Position numbers and translations under genes: made by a program | The notes under the pieces: generated by a model | Database searches by the model: none | What the model was told of the DNA's origin: nothing | What the model saw: the letters and a program-made list of their open reading frames with translations, nothing else | Source of the DNA: Candidatus Saccharibacteria bacterium UBA1949 | GTDB lineage: Bacteria; Patescibacteriota; Saccharimonadia; Saccharimonadales; Saccharimonadaceae | Direction of reading: 5' to 3' | NCBI GenBank assembly: GCA_002336735.1 | Contig: DDER01000011.1 | Coordinates: forward strand, 186-51,385 | Length of the DNA: 51,200 bases | Shown here: positions 1 to 7,123 of the stretch, piece by piece | How the letters are laid out: every line of letters begins with the position of its first letter | Position numbering within the stretch: position 1 is the stretch's first letter

Positions 1-20
1 GGTGAGGATAAACCTCATCC

Positions 21-83
21 GGGCTGCGGCCTTGCGAACCGCCACTGGCGGTTCTCACCTTACCACTTGGCGACACCCCAATA
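21..83. repeat. hairpin element, copy A
   Basis: The parts in order are a 5' box CGGCCTTGC (27-35), a perfect 8-bp stem (36-43 with 47-54) closed by ACT, and a 3' box ACTTGGCGACACCCCAATA (65-83). The apical nonamer GCCACTGGC and both boxes are identical in copy C. Three stem pairs differ between the copies by compensatory changes on both strands. GGG 21-23 could pair with CCC 77-79 as an outer stem. The strand of any transcript is unknown and I do not recognise the family. Confidence 0.6.
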
Positions 84-224
84 GTGCACGTTGCTCATTA
101 TATCAAATATTGTCACCAAATTGTTTCTGGCCGCCATGGGACCAGCCCGCTCGTCGATTCCTTCGCAATCGCTTTTTGGTACTACTCAGTCGGGATGATG
201 CATCTCAGCCGGCTCCTAGACTTT

Positions 225-296
225 AGAGCTGCCACTAGCGGCGCTCGCCCAGTGCCTTGTCACGATAAAATTCTTTCAGAATTTTTCGGCGACCCC
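225..296. repeat. hairpin element, degenerate copy B
   Basis: This stretch holds the apical motif GCCACTAGC inside a weak stem (GAGC/GCTC plus GCC/GGC). About 50 nt further on is a shortened 3' box GGCGACCCC (288-296). Between them a small hairpin ATTCT-TTC-AGAAT is followed by five T. The resemblance to copies A and C is partial and could be coincidental. Confidence 0.25.
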
Positions 297-324
297 GCCT
301 CAACTCCGTGAACTGAAGTGCATC

Positions 325-383
325 GGGGTTTCCGGCCTTGCAGACAGCCACTGGCTGTCTGCACACTTGGCGACACCCCAATA
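325..383. repeat. hairpin element, copy C
   Basis: The element has the 5' box CGGCCTTGC (333-341) and a perfect 10-bp stem (340-349 with 353-362) with loop ACT. The 3' box ACTTGGCGACACCCCAATA (365-383) lies exactly 300 nt downstream of that in copy A. An outer stem GGGGT (325-329) with ACCCC (375-379) closes the element. Confidence 0.6.
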
Positions 384-665
384 AGCGATACCTAAGTATG
401 ATAGCAAAAAAGCAGAATATCGTCTAGGATAGGGGGTCAATGGAAGATCCTCGAACGGTTGCCCGAAGATCTTAACCGTGTGCCGCCACTCTATATAATT
501 TGCGAGGAGAAGACGCATGTGTGAGATAGCGACCCTCTGCTTATATAGTATGCGTAGTGACACGCACTTATGATAACGATAGTGAATAAGTCATTCTGTA
601 ATATTATTTACAAATCTCGAGAATAGGTGCTTGTCTGTATCAAAAAGATGTGCGATGATGAAATT
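384..665. other. intergenic, no gene recognised
   Basis: Short frames on both strands here and across 1-383 run through the repeat hairpins and lack start signals or recognisable protein features. Apart from the hairpin copies I see no RNA gene. The stretch before 666 should hold the promoter of the LiaF-like gene, but no -10 box stands out. Confidence 0.5.
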
Positions 666-1331
666 ATGAAAAAGAACAACAATCTCTATCAATATTTTGT
701 GGGTGGGATGATTATTCTCATCGGTGCAGGGTTTTTGTTACAGAGTCTTGACTTAGTCGATTTTGAGCAGGTTGTAGATAGCTATTGGCCGCTCGCTATT
801 ATCGCGATTGGCGCCCTCAGTTTGTCGAGTAATCCACGCCGCTGGCCGTGGCCGGTATTTATCATGATCGCTGGGATTACGTTGTTGCTGAGGTCTCTTG
901 ATATTGTCCAATTCGATATATGGAACATGCTATGGCCAATTATCTTGATTGGGCTCGGTGTGACATTTATATTTAATCGCACCAATGAACACCATGAATC
1001 TGCTCACGCGACGCTTCACGAGGCGGCGATGTTTACAGGTATTAACAAAACGCTTGGCACGCGTGATTTCAAAGGCGGGGATGTTAATGCTATTTTCGGT
1101 GGTGTCGAGATTAATCTTGCAGATGCAAGCATCAAAAAGAACGCCACGATAGATATATTTGCGATGTTTGGCGGTGTAGAAATCACCGTACCACCCGACT
1201 GGGAAATTGATTCGCAGGTGCTAGCTATTTTTGGCGGTGTCGAGTTGCCGCGCTCCACACCAAAGAACCCTAAAAAGACGCTTCACTTGCGTGGCACGTG
1301 TCTATTCGGTGGTATCGAAATCAAGCGGTAA
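666..1331 (+). CDS. LiaF-like membrane protein (DUF5668 + LiaF C-terminal domain)
   Basis: A predicted 221-residue membrane protein. The N-terminal half has about four short hydrophobic segments with the W-P-L/I and I-G-x-G pattern of LiaI/LiaF-like (DUF5668) regions. The C-terminal half repeats FGGVE-type strands four times (AIFGGVEI, AMFGGVEI, AIFGGVEL, CLFGGIEI), typical of the LiaF cell-wall-stress sensor fold. In Firmicutes LiaF restrains the LiaRS two-component system; no such system is next to it here, so an envelope-stress role is inference. The start is uncertain: ATG 666 (MKKNNN...) is preferred because it sits just before the first membrane segment, but in-frame GTG 627 and ATG 648 are possible. 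Confidence 0.75.
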   Translation: MKKNNNLYQYFVGGMIILIGAGFLLQSLDLVDFEQVVDSYWPLAIIAIGALSLSSNPRRWPWPVFIMIAGITLLLRSLDIVQFDIWNMLWPIILIGLGVTFIFNRTNEHHESAHATLHEAAMFTGINKTLGTRDFKGGDVNAIFGGVEINLADASIKKNATIDIFAMFGGVEITVPPDWEIDSQVLAIFGGVELPRSTPKNPKKTLHLRGTCLFGGIEIKR

Positions 1332-1371
1332 TGTAGCAAAAAACACTTTCTTTTCACGGTCTTCTCGTTGT

Positions 1372-1377
1372 TATAAT
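1372..1377 (+). promoter_or_regulatory. -10 box of the 1426 gene
   Basis: TATAAT lies about 48 nt before ATG 1426; no convincing -35 is visible. The leader carries a Shine-Dalgarno site (AAAGGGG). Confidence 0.5.
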
Positions 1378-1425
1378 GAAACTATAAGCAAGATACGATA
1401 GTATAGCTTAGAAAGGGGAAGTAGT

Positions 1426-1794
1426 ATGAAGATGACAACCAAAACCATCGCCTCTCTGATGGTAATCACGGCGATATCGGCTGCCATACCTGGCGCAAGC
1501 CAACTGGCACATATCGGACGTAAGCGCCAAGAGTCACAATTTGATCGATTACTCCAACGGCACGACCGCAAAGGCGAATTGAGGGCTGAGGTTCTCGGAA
1601 TTGCGCCGCTTGAATTTAAGCATATGCAGAAGCGGATGACCTTTCGCCAGATTACAAACAAATGTGGGTTTAGCTCGCAGAGAGCGTTTCGTTTAGCGCT
1701 CCTCGGTAGGCTTCGCACTGAACTACGCCAGCGCGGCTGGACAACAAAAGAGATGGATGAACACGTCCATATTCGTCTTTGCCGCATGGCATAA
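1426..1794 (+). CDS. small exported or anchored protein, unknown function
   Basis: A 122-residue protein I do not recognise. Residues 1-25 form a signal-peptide-like segment: two lysines, a hydrophobic stretch, then an A-x-x-GAS boundary. The remainder is strongly basic and probably helical, with many Arg and Gln. It may be secreted or anchored by its N-terminus. An AAAGGGG Shine-Dalgarno site about 9 nt upstream supports ATG 1426. It forms its own unit between a TATAAT box and the strong hairpin at 1812. Codon use looks like that of its neighbours. Confidence 0.6.
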   Translation: MKMTTKTIASLMVITAISAAIPGASQLAHIGRKRQESQFDRLLQRHDRKGELRAEVLGIAPLEFKHMQKRMTFRQITNKCGFSSQRAFRLALLGRLRTELRQRGWTTKEMDEHVHIRLCRMA

Positions 1795-1811
1795 TGCCTC
1801 GACTTACACCT

Positions 1812-1842
1812 ATACCACCCCTCTTCACGCTAGGGGTGGTAT
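1812..1842 (+). terminator. intrinsic terminator-like hairpin
   Basis: An 11-bp perfect stem (1812-1822 with 1832-1842) with a 9-nt loop starts 18 nt after the stop of the 1426 gene. The following T tract is short, so it may be inefficient or depend on the stem alone. Confidence 0.65.
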
Positions 1843-1902
1843 TTGATATGGTCTCACTACGCTAGCTGTAGCGCCATAAATATTTTTACAACACAAAATC
1901 TA

Positions 1903-1931
1903 TTGACGAACCCTATATGTGGGAGTAGGAT
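1903..1931 (+). promoter_or_regulatory. nrdD promoter
   Basis: TTGACG (1903-1908) and TAGGAT (1926-1931) are separated by exactly 17 nt, placing the transcription start near 1938 and giving a leader of about 150 nt before nrdD. Confidence 0.6.
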
Positions 1932-1956
1932 AAATCCATAAGCACTAAATATAGTG
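1911..1956 (+). promoter_or_regulatory. tandem NrdR-box-like operator
   Basis: The palindrome CACTAAATATAGTG (1943-1956) closely matches the NrdR box pattern (ACACTATATATAGTGT-like) and overlaps the predicted start of transcription. A weaker copy, CCCTATATGTGGGA (1911-1924), lies between -35 and -10. The two centres are 32 bp apart, three helical turns, the arrangement NrdR uses in other bacteria to repress nrd operons. No nrdR gene is in the window. Confidence 0.6.
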
Positions 1957-1967
1957 TTTACCGACTA

Positions 1968-1994
1968 CTAGCGGCGAGAGACGGGGACCGCTAG
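1968..1994 (+). other. hairpin in the nrdD leader
   Basis: CTAGCGG (1968-1974) pairs with CCGCTAG (1988-1994) around a 13-nt loop, just downstream of the promoter. It has no T tract. It may stabilise the mRNA or be an additional regulatory structure; no known riboswitch is recognised. Confidence 0.35.
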
Positions 1995-2089
1995 CGGCCA
2001 AACACCACACACTATCATAAACACAGTTTTGCATTGACTCACGGCCGCATAGGCTTGGTTGTTAGTGCTCGTATAACAAGGAGGGGAGC

Positions 2090-4213
2090 ATGTACGTATA
2101 TATCAAAAAGCGCGATGGCCGCAAGGTCAAGTTTATGGTGGCAAAGATCACTCGCGCGATAGAAAAGGCCGGTATTGCAACTGGTGAGTTTGCTGAAGCC
2201 GAGGCGGGCGTACTCACGCAGCAGGTTGTATCACGCGCGGCGGCTGAGATTGATACACGGGTACCCTCTGTAGAGCAAATCCAAGATATTGTGGAGGCTG
2301 TGCTGCTGGACTCTCACTACAAAAAAGCCGCCGAAGCATATATCATCTACCGCGATCAGCACAAAAAACTCCGCGAGATTGCGGATGTTGCGCACATTGA
2401 TTTGATTGATCAATACCTCTCGAAGCTTGACTGGCGCGTCAACGAAAACAGTAATATGGATTATAGTTTGCAGGGTCTCAATAATTATCTCGCTGGCGAA
2501 GTCAGCAAGACGTACTGGCTTAACAAAATCTACACGCCAGAGATTGGTGCCCTCCATACATCGGGCGATCTTCACATCCACGACCTCAGCTTGCTCAGTG
2601 TCTATTGTGTTGGCTGGGATTTGATGGATTTGCTACGAGAAGGGTTTACTGGTGTGCCAAATAAAGCTGCTTCTAAGCCTGCCAAACATTTTCGCTCAGC
2701 TCTCGGTCAAATTGTCAATTTTTTCTACACGCTCCAGGGTGAAGCGGCGGGCGCCCAGGCATTTTCTAACTTTGATACTCTACTGGCGCCATTTATTCGG
2801 GCTGATAAACTCGAATACGCGGAGGTCAAACAAGCATTGCAAGAATTTGTCTTTAACGTCAATGTGCCGACTCGTGTCGGGTTCCAGACGCCGTTTACCA
2901 ATATCACTCTCGATCTAGAGCCGCCTCAACACATGGCGGGCGTGCCGGCGATCATCGGTGGCGAGATCCAAGAGACAAATCACGGCGACTATCAGGCAGA
3001 AATGAATATATTCAACAAAGCGCTGCTTGAAGTATTGTGTGAGGGTGATGCTAATGGCCGCGTATTTACGTTTCCGATCCCGACCTATAACATCACGTCA
3101 GAATTTGACTGGGACAACCCTGTAGTTGAGAATCTATGGGAGGCAAGCGCCAAATATGGTATTCCGTATTTTTCCAATTTCGTCAATAGCGATATGAAGC
3201 CCGAGGATGCCCGCAGCATGTGCTGCCGTTTGCGTATTGACAATCGGCAGCTCGAGTATCGTGGCGGTGGTCTTTTTGGTTCAAATCCTATGACTGGAAG
3301 CGTCGGCGTCGTGACGATCAACTTGCCGCGTATCGCGCTCAAGACAACAAATGAGCAAGAATTTCAAAAGCGCCTAGAATACCTCATGCAACAAGCGCGC
3401 GAAAGTCTGGAAGTCAAGCGAAAAACGCTCGAGCGCCTCACCGACGCAAATCTCTACCCTTATACGAAATTTTATCTACGAGATATCAAAAAGCGTTTTG
3501 ATAAATATTGGAAAAACCATTTCTCAACAATTGGTCTGGTAGGTATGAATGAAGCTGCTGAGAATTTGCTCGGCGTCAATATCGCCAGTGATAAAGGCAG
3601 GGCATTTGCCGAACGAACACTCGATTTTATGCGCGATACGCTCATGCGGTATCAGCAAGAAACCGGCAACAACTATAATCTCGAGGCGACACCCGCAGAA
3701 GGCACAACCTATCGCCTAGCGCAGATTGACCAGCGAGATTATCCTGACAGCGCAGTATTTGCCAATGGCGTCGGCGCGACTGTAGAGGCACCGTTTTATA
3801 CCAACTCGACGCATTTGCCCGTGAATTACACGAATGATTTGTTTGAGTTGCTGGATCTACAAGATGAGTTGCAGACGAAATATACTGGCGGTACGGTCGT
3901 GCATTTCTTTCTCGGTGAACGCGTGGCTGACCCTCGCACGCTCAAGGGCTTAGTCAAAAAAATCTGTACAAACTATCGTCTGCCGTATTTTACTTTCAGC
4001 CCGAGTTTTAGTATCTGTCGTAACCACGGCTATCTGATCGGTGAGCAGCCAGCTTGTCAGGAATGCGGCGAAACGTGCGAGATTTATTCACGAGTTGTTG
4101 GATTTTTGCGCCCCGTTCAACAATGGAATGGCGGCAAAAAAGCCGAGTTTGCGATGCGTCATCACTATGACTCGGCGGCAGACCATATTAAGACACTGAC
4201 TCCTGCGGGGTAA
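2090..4213 (+). CDS. nrdD: anaerobic ribonucleoside-triphosphate reductase (class III)
   Basis: This enzyme reduces ribonucleoside triphosphates to dNTPs with a glycyl radical in the cytoplasm. The 707 residues fit the family. Residues 1-95 are an ATP-cone allosteric domain (it opens MYVYIKKRDGRKVKF). C173 in SVYCVGWDL is the likely catalytic thiyl cysteine of the core. At the C-terminus, Cys 643, 656, 659 and 663 form the zinc site, and the glycyl-radical glycine is G671 in RVVGF. ATG 2090 is fixed by a strong Shine-Dalgarno site (AAGGAGGGG) five to six nt upstream. It leads an operon with nrdG one base downstream, and the promoter carries NrdR-like boxes. Confidence 0.96.
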   Translation: MYVYIKKRDGRKVKFMVAKITRAIEKAGIATGEFAEAEAGVLTQQVVSRAAAEIDTRVPSVEQIQDIVEAVLLDSHYKKAAEAYIIYRDQHKKLREIADVAHIDLIDQYLSKLDWRVNENSNMDYSLQGLNNYLAGEVSKTYWLNKIYTPEIGALHTSGDLHIHDLSLLSVYCVGWDLMDLLREGFTGVPNKAASKPAKHFRSALGQIVNFFYTLQGEAAGAQAFSNFDTLLAPFIRADKLEYAEVKQALQEFVFNVNVPTRVGFQTPFTNITLDLEPPQHMAGVPAIIGGEIQETNHGDYQAEMNIFNKALLEVLCEGDANGRVFTFPIPTYNITSEFDWDNPVVENLWEASAKYGIPYFSNFVNSDMKPEDARSMCCRLRIDNRQLEYRGGGLFGSNPMTGSVGVVTINLPRIALKTTNEQEFQKRLEYLMQQARESLEVKRKTLERLTDANLYPYTKFYLRDIKKRFDKYWKNHFSTIGLVGMNEAAENLLGVNIASDKGRAFAERTLDFMRDTLMRYQQETGNNYNLEATPAEGTTYRLAQIDQRDYPDSAVFANGVGATVEAPFYTNSTHLPVNYTNDLFELLDLQDELQTKYTGGTVVHFFLGERVADPRTLKGLVKKICTNYRLPYFTFSPSFSICRNHGYLIGEQPACQECGETCEIYSRVVGFLRPVQQWNGGKKAEFAMRHHYDSAADHIKTLTPAG

Positions 4214-4214
4214 T

Positions 4215-4901
4215 ATGAAGATCGGCGGAATAGAGAAGTTCTCAACAGTAGATTACCCGGGGCATACTTCGGCCGCTATCTTCACTATAGGCTGTAATAT
4301 GCGCTGCGGGTACTGCCACAATCCTGAACTAGTACTCCCTGAGCAGTATCTTGATAGTTTGCCTGTTGATGAGATCGTGCGATTTCTACACACGCGAATC
4401 GGGCTGCTAGACGGTGTGACAATTAGCGGCGGCGAACCGACAATACATAATGACCTGCCAGAATTTGTACGAATGGTTAAAAATATGAGCTATCTCGTCA
4501 AACTCGATACCAATGGCACCCATCCTCGGATGCTCGAGCAGATGCTCGATGACAATCTGCTTGATTTCGTAGCGATGGATATTAAGGGGCCGCTCGATAT
4601 GTACCAGCAAATTGCAGCGCGTCCTGTCGACGAGGCAGCCATACGCGACAGTATTCGGCTCATCAAAACACGTGTAGCGCATGAATTTCGGACGACAATC
4701 GTTCGCGGCCAGCTCGTGCCTGAGGATTTCGATGCTATTGGTCAATTAGTAGCTGGGGCTGAGCGCTATGCGCTCCAGTATTATCGCAAAGGTCAGACAG
4801 TCAGCCCGCAGTTTCAGGAAGCTGAGGGGGTGTCCGACCACGCTATGCAACAATGCTGTGCGATCATGAGCCGGTATGTCAAAGATGTGGTGGTGCACTA
4901 A
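4215..4901 (+). CDS. nrdG: anaerobic ribonucleotide reductase-activating protein
   Basis: A radical-SAM enzyme of 228 residues that makes the glycyl radical on NrdD. C27, C31 and C34 (CNMRCGYC) bind the 4Fe-4S cluster, and SGGEP (71-75) is the SAM-binding motif. The N-terminal GGIEKFSTVDYPG is typical of NrdG-type activases. The gene starts one base after nrdD ends, and its TAA overlaps the ATG of the following flavin reductase (TAATG), so the three are probably translated together. The cluster needs an external electron to cleave SAM; the next gene is a plausible donor. Confidence 0.94.
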   Translation: MKIGGIEKFSTVDYPGHTSAAIFTIGCNMRCGYCHNPELVLPEQYLDSLPVDEIVRFLHTRIGLLDGVTISGGEPTIHNDLPEFVRMVKNMSYLVKLDTNGTHPRMLEQMLDDNLLDFVAMDIKGPLDMYQQIAARPVDEAAIRDSIRLIKTRVAHEFRTTIVRGQLVPEDFDAIGQLVAGAERYALQYYRKGQTVSPQFQEAEGVSDHAMQQCCAIMSRYVKDVVVH

Positions 4902-5590
4902 TGGAAAAAATAGCAGCTATCGTCACGCGTGTGCGGCGCGAAAGTCCTGATGTCGTCACAATTTATTTTCTGTTGCAAAACAGGGCGAAACTCGACTACG
5001 AGGCGGGCCAGTACATCACTGTGTATTTCGAAAATTCATCAGCGCCTGAGGGCAAAGCCTATAGTCTATCGAGCGCGCCGCACGAAAAGTGGATGAGTAT
5101 CACGGTCAAAAAAATCGGCGAGTATTCTGGCCGACTCCATGCGCTACGAGCGGGCGATGTATTCGCGATTTCCGAGGCCTATGGTTTTTTCAACCCTCGC
5201 ACCAGCCAGCCAATTGTCGCTATCAGCGCCGGCTGCGGCATTGCGCCGCTATGGAGTATCATCAAGGACGAATATTGGCGCGAAAAAGCTCGCATTGCAC
5301 ATGTTTTTTACACCAACAAAACAGCTGACGACATACTATTTCAGCATGAGATATCCGACCTGCATGCGCAGCACCCGGATCTCAGCGTCGCTCATTACAT
5401 CACACGCCAGCCAGAATTAGGCGATGCATTTCGCATCGGACGTATCGATATAGACGCCGTCGCGCAGCTAGGTGATGAAGCCAGATACTTGGTGTGTGGA
5501 TCGGTCGAGTTTGTCAAAGATATGTGGGTGGGACTTATGCAACGCGGCATAGGGCAAAACAATATATCAACCGAAACGTTTTTTGAGTAA
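4901..5590 (+). CDS. ferredoxin-NADP reductase-like FAD/NAD(P) oxidoreductase
   Basis: A 229-residue flavoprotein of the FNR family. Residues 1-100 form the FAD-binding barrel with KAYSLSSAP (52-60). Residues 104-229 form the NAD(P)-binding half with AGCGIAP (110-116) and the late VCGSVEFV motif. There is no 2Fe-2S domain, so it should pass electrons to a separate carrier. ATG 4901 overlaps the nrdG stop; an upstream in-frame TTG at 4853 would lie inside nrdG and is not needed. From position and family I infer that it supplies electrons to NrdG or NrdD. A general flavodoxin or ferredoxin reductase is the alternative. Confidence 0.85.
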   Translation: MEKIAAIVTRVRRESPDVVTIYFLLQNRAKLDYEAGQYITVYFENSSAPEGKAYSLSSAPHEKWMSITVKKIGEYSGRLHALRAGDVFAISEAYGFFNPRTSQPIVAISAGCGIAPLWSIIKDEYWREKARIAHVFYTNKTADDILFQHEISDLHAQHPDLSVAHYITRQPELGDAFRIGRIDIDAVAQLGDEARYLVCGSVEFVKDMWVGLMQRGIGQNNISTETFFE

Positions 5591-5598
5591 TAGCTATT

Positions 5599-6033
5599 AT
5601 GGCAGAAATCAGCAGAGGACAGTCAATCGAAGAGCGTCGAGCGGCTCTCGCAGAAATTGTAGCGGCCCGCCGAGCGAATTTGGGAGCGGCAGCATGCGGC
5701 AGCTGTACTAAGCGCGATCAATGTGCGCTCGAGCCAATCGATGACACGTGCCACGAGACGTCAAATGTAACAATCGATACGACCACACCAGACGCCCGTG
5801 CACGTGCTGTCTTGGCTCTACGCGACGATACAGTTCCTCGCGTACAGCTCGCCTCATGTCCTAAACCATCACCTGTACTGCTACCAAAACGCTCTCAGGC
5901 GATTAGGATTCTACCTACAGAGCGACCCGTACGAAGCCATCAGGCTGAAAAAGGATTTCTCGAGCGACTACTCGATGGAATCGTCGAGGCAATTGGTGGC
6001 GCGGCTGTTCGGGCATCTACAGGCCATAGGTAG
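5599..6033 (+). CDS. small Cys-motif protein in the nrd operon, unknown
   Basis: A 144-residue protein I cannot assign. Residues 1-30 are a charged helix. C33, C36, C42 and C51 (spacing C-x2-C-x5-C-x8-C) could bind a metal or an Fe-S cluster. The middle is low-complexity and rich in Asp, Thr, Pro and Arg, and the last 30 residues look like an amphipathic helix. It starts 8 nt after the flavin reductase with no clear Shine-Dalgarno site, and is the last gene of the nrdDG unit. A one-electron carrier between the reductase and NrdG would fit, but that is inference from position and cysteines only. Confidence 0.6.
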   Translation: MAEISRGQSIEERRAALAEIVAARRANLGAAACGSCTKRDQCALEPIDDTCHETSNVTIDTTTPDARARAVLALRDDTVPRVQLASCPKPSPVLLPKRSQAIRILPTERPVRSHQAEKGFLERLLDGIVEAIGGAAVRASTGHR

Positions 6034-6067
6034 GCAGTTATCATAGCCATTACCCATGGTTATCAGG

Positions 6068-6073
6068 TATACT
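6068..6073 (+). promoter_or_regulatory. -10 box TATACT (leaderless start)
   Basis: TATACT ends 9 nt before ATG 6083, so transcription should start within a few bases of the start codon. Confidence 0.5.
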
Positions 6074-6082
6074 AAGTCATAT

Positions 6083-6586
6083 ATGAATATGCTAATTACG
6101 GTAATAGCTGATGGCCTCATAATCCCGATGGTGGGAATTGCGGTTTATGTTATTGTGCGACATGTGGCTGGGGCGAATCGGTATCAGATGTATTGTCGTA
6201 TTATCATGGCAGGTCTGACGTCGTACGCATTTGCTAAAATTCTGGGACTATTATTTCAGCCAGAGGGAGAGCGACCGTTCGAGAAATTGGGGGTTGAGGC
6301 AGGTGCGGCATATCTTAATAACCCCGGGTTTCCTTCTGACCATGCTTTGTTCGCAGTATTTCTGGCTCTTGTGGTGTGGTACGTGACTCGCAGCCGTAGG
6401 TGGAGTCTTGTGATGACGGTGCTCGTCGTCTTGGTATGTGTTGGCCGAGTGATCGCGCTCGTACATACCCCCCTAGATGTGTTCGGCGGAGCTATCGTTG
6501 GACTTATCGGTGGCATCTGGTATCGTGAGGCTTTTTTCAAAAATACTAAGCCGAGGCATGGCGTAAAACGCAAACAAGTAGTATAA
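6083..6586 (+). CDS. PAP2-family phosphatase, membrane protein
   Basis: A 167-residue integral membrane phosphatase. The PAP2 catalytic motifs are present in order: K52 with R64-P65, P84-S-D-H87 (PSDH instead of the usual PSGH), and R122...H128...D132. Five or six hydrophobic segments span the protein. Family members remove phosphate from lipid phosphates such as undecaprenyl pyrophosphate or phosphatidate; the exact substrate cannot be told. ATG 6083 is chosen over ATG 6056 because a TATACT box lies between them and gives a leaderless message starting near 6080. Confidence 0.85.
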   Translation: MNMLITVIADGLIIPMVGIAVYVIVRHVAGANRYQMYCRIIMAGLTSYAFAKILGLLFQPEGERPFEKLGVEAGAAYLNNPGFPSDHALFAVFLALVVWYVTRSRRWSLVMTVLVVLVCVGRVIALVHTPLDVFGGAIVGLIGGIWYREAFFKNTKPRHGVKRKQVV

Positions 6587-6587
6587 T
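6582..6587 (+). promoter_or_regulatory. -10 box TATAAT (leaderless start)
   Basis: TATAAT ends 9 nt before ATG 6597. It overlaps the end of the PAP2 gene. Confidence 0.5.
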
Positions 6588-6596
6588 ATACGAGAA

Positions 6597-7097
6597 ATGA
6601 GCACCCGTCAGGAAGAAACTATTGTTGAGCCGCCAATGCGTGTATCGCCGTTTATACCTATGTCCGTAGGTGAGCTACTCAGTGCGATGCTTGGTGGTGC
6701 GATAGTTGGATTCATCGTATGGGGAGCAATGTTCTTGTTAAATCAGTTTGTATTTAGTGCGTTGTTATGTCGGTCGAGTGGGTCCGAGTGCTCGTCTGCG
6801 CCGACCTATGCTATGATTGTTGCGATGGTTGTCGGAGCGCTTGTGGGATTAGGTTGGCTTGCTCGGATGCGTATTTATCGTCCCTTGCTGGCTGTGCTTG
6901 GTGTGACGATAGCTCTCTGGACGGCCCCTTTATTTAGCGTGGGGCTCCCCGTGCACGTGGCGTTATTGGTACTATCGGCTTTTTTTGCTGTCGGTTACGG
7001 GCTATTTGCATGGTTGGCGCGGCCGCGGTCTTTTCTCTTGTCATTGCTGCTCACGGTGCTTGCGATCATAGCAGTACGTATGGCATTTATTATCTAG
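6597..7097 (+). CDS. multi-pass membrane protein, unknown
   Basis: A 166-residue protein with a short acidic N-terminus followed by about five hydrophobic segments (roughly residues 28-50, 67-88, 95-112, 117-140 and 144-165). The loop near residues 57-66 has two cysteines. I recognise no family. It has its own TATAAT box inside the PAP2 3' end, and rmuC starts 26 nt downstream. No Shine-Dalgarno site is visible, consistent with a leaderless mRNA. Confidence 0.65.
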   Translation: MSTRQEETIVEPPMRVSPFIPMSVGELLSAMLGGAIVGFIVWGAMFLLNQFVFSALLCRSSGSECSSAPTYAMIVAMVVGALVGLGWLARMRIYRPLLAVLGVTIALWTAPLFSVGLPVHVALLVLSAFFAVGYGLFAWLARPRSFLLSLLLTVLAIIAVRMAFII

Positions 7098-7109
7098 CTT
7101 GACGAGTGC

Positions 7110-7115
7110 TATACT
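7110..7115 (+). promoter_or_regulatory. -10 box TATACT (near-leaderless start)
   Basis: TATACT ends 8 nt before ATG 7124, and the intervening GGAGAGGT could also act as a weak Shine-Dalgarno site. Confidence 0.45.
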
Positions 7116-7123
7116 GGAGAGGT

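Noticed and set aside
27..60. GCCACTGG resembling a conserved cobalamin-riboswitch motif
   Set aside because: The motif sits in a tight hairpin loop, the B12 box and the long multi-arm fold are absent, and no B12-related gene follows.
2..563. Open frames of 74, 75 and 87 codons on both strands
   Set aside because: They run through the hairpin repeats, lack start signals, and show no recognisable protein features; the compensatory changes favour a non-coding element.
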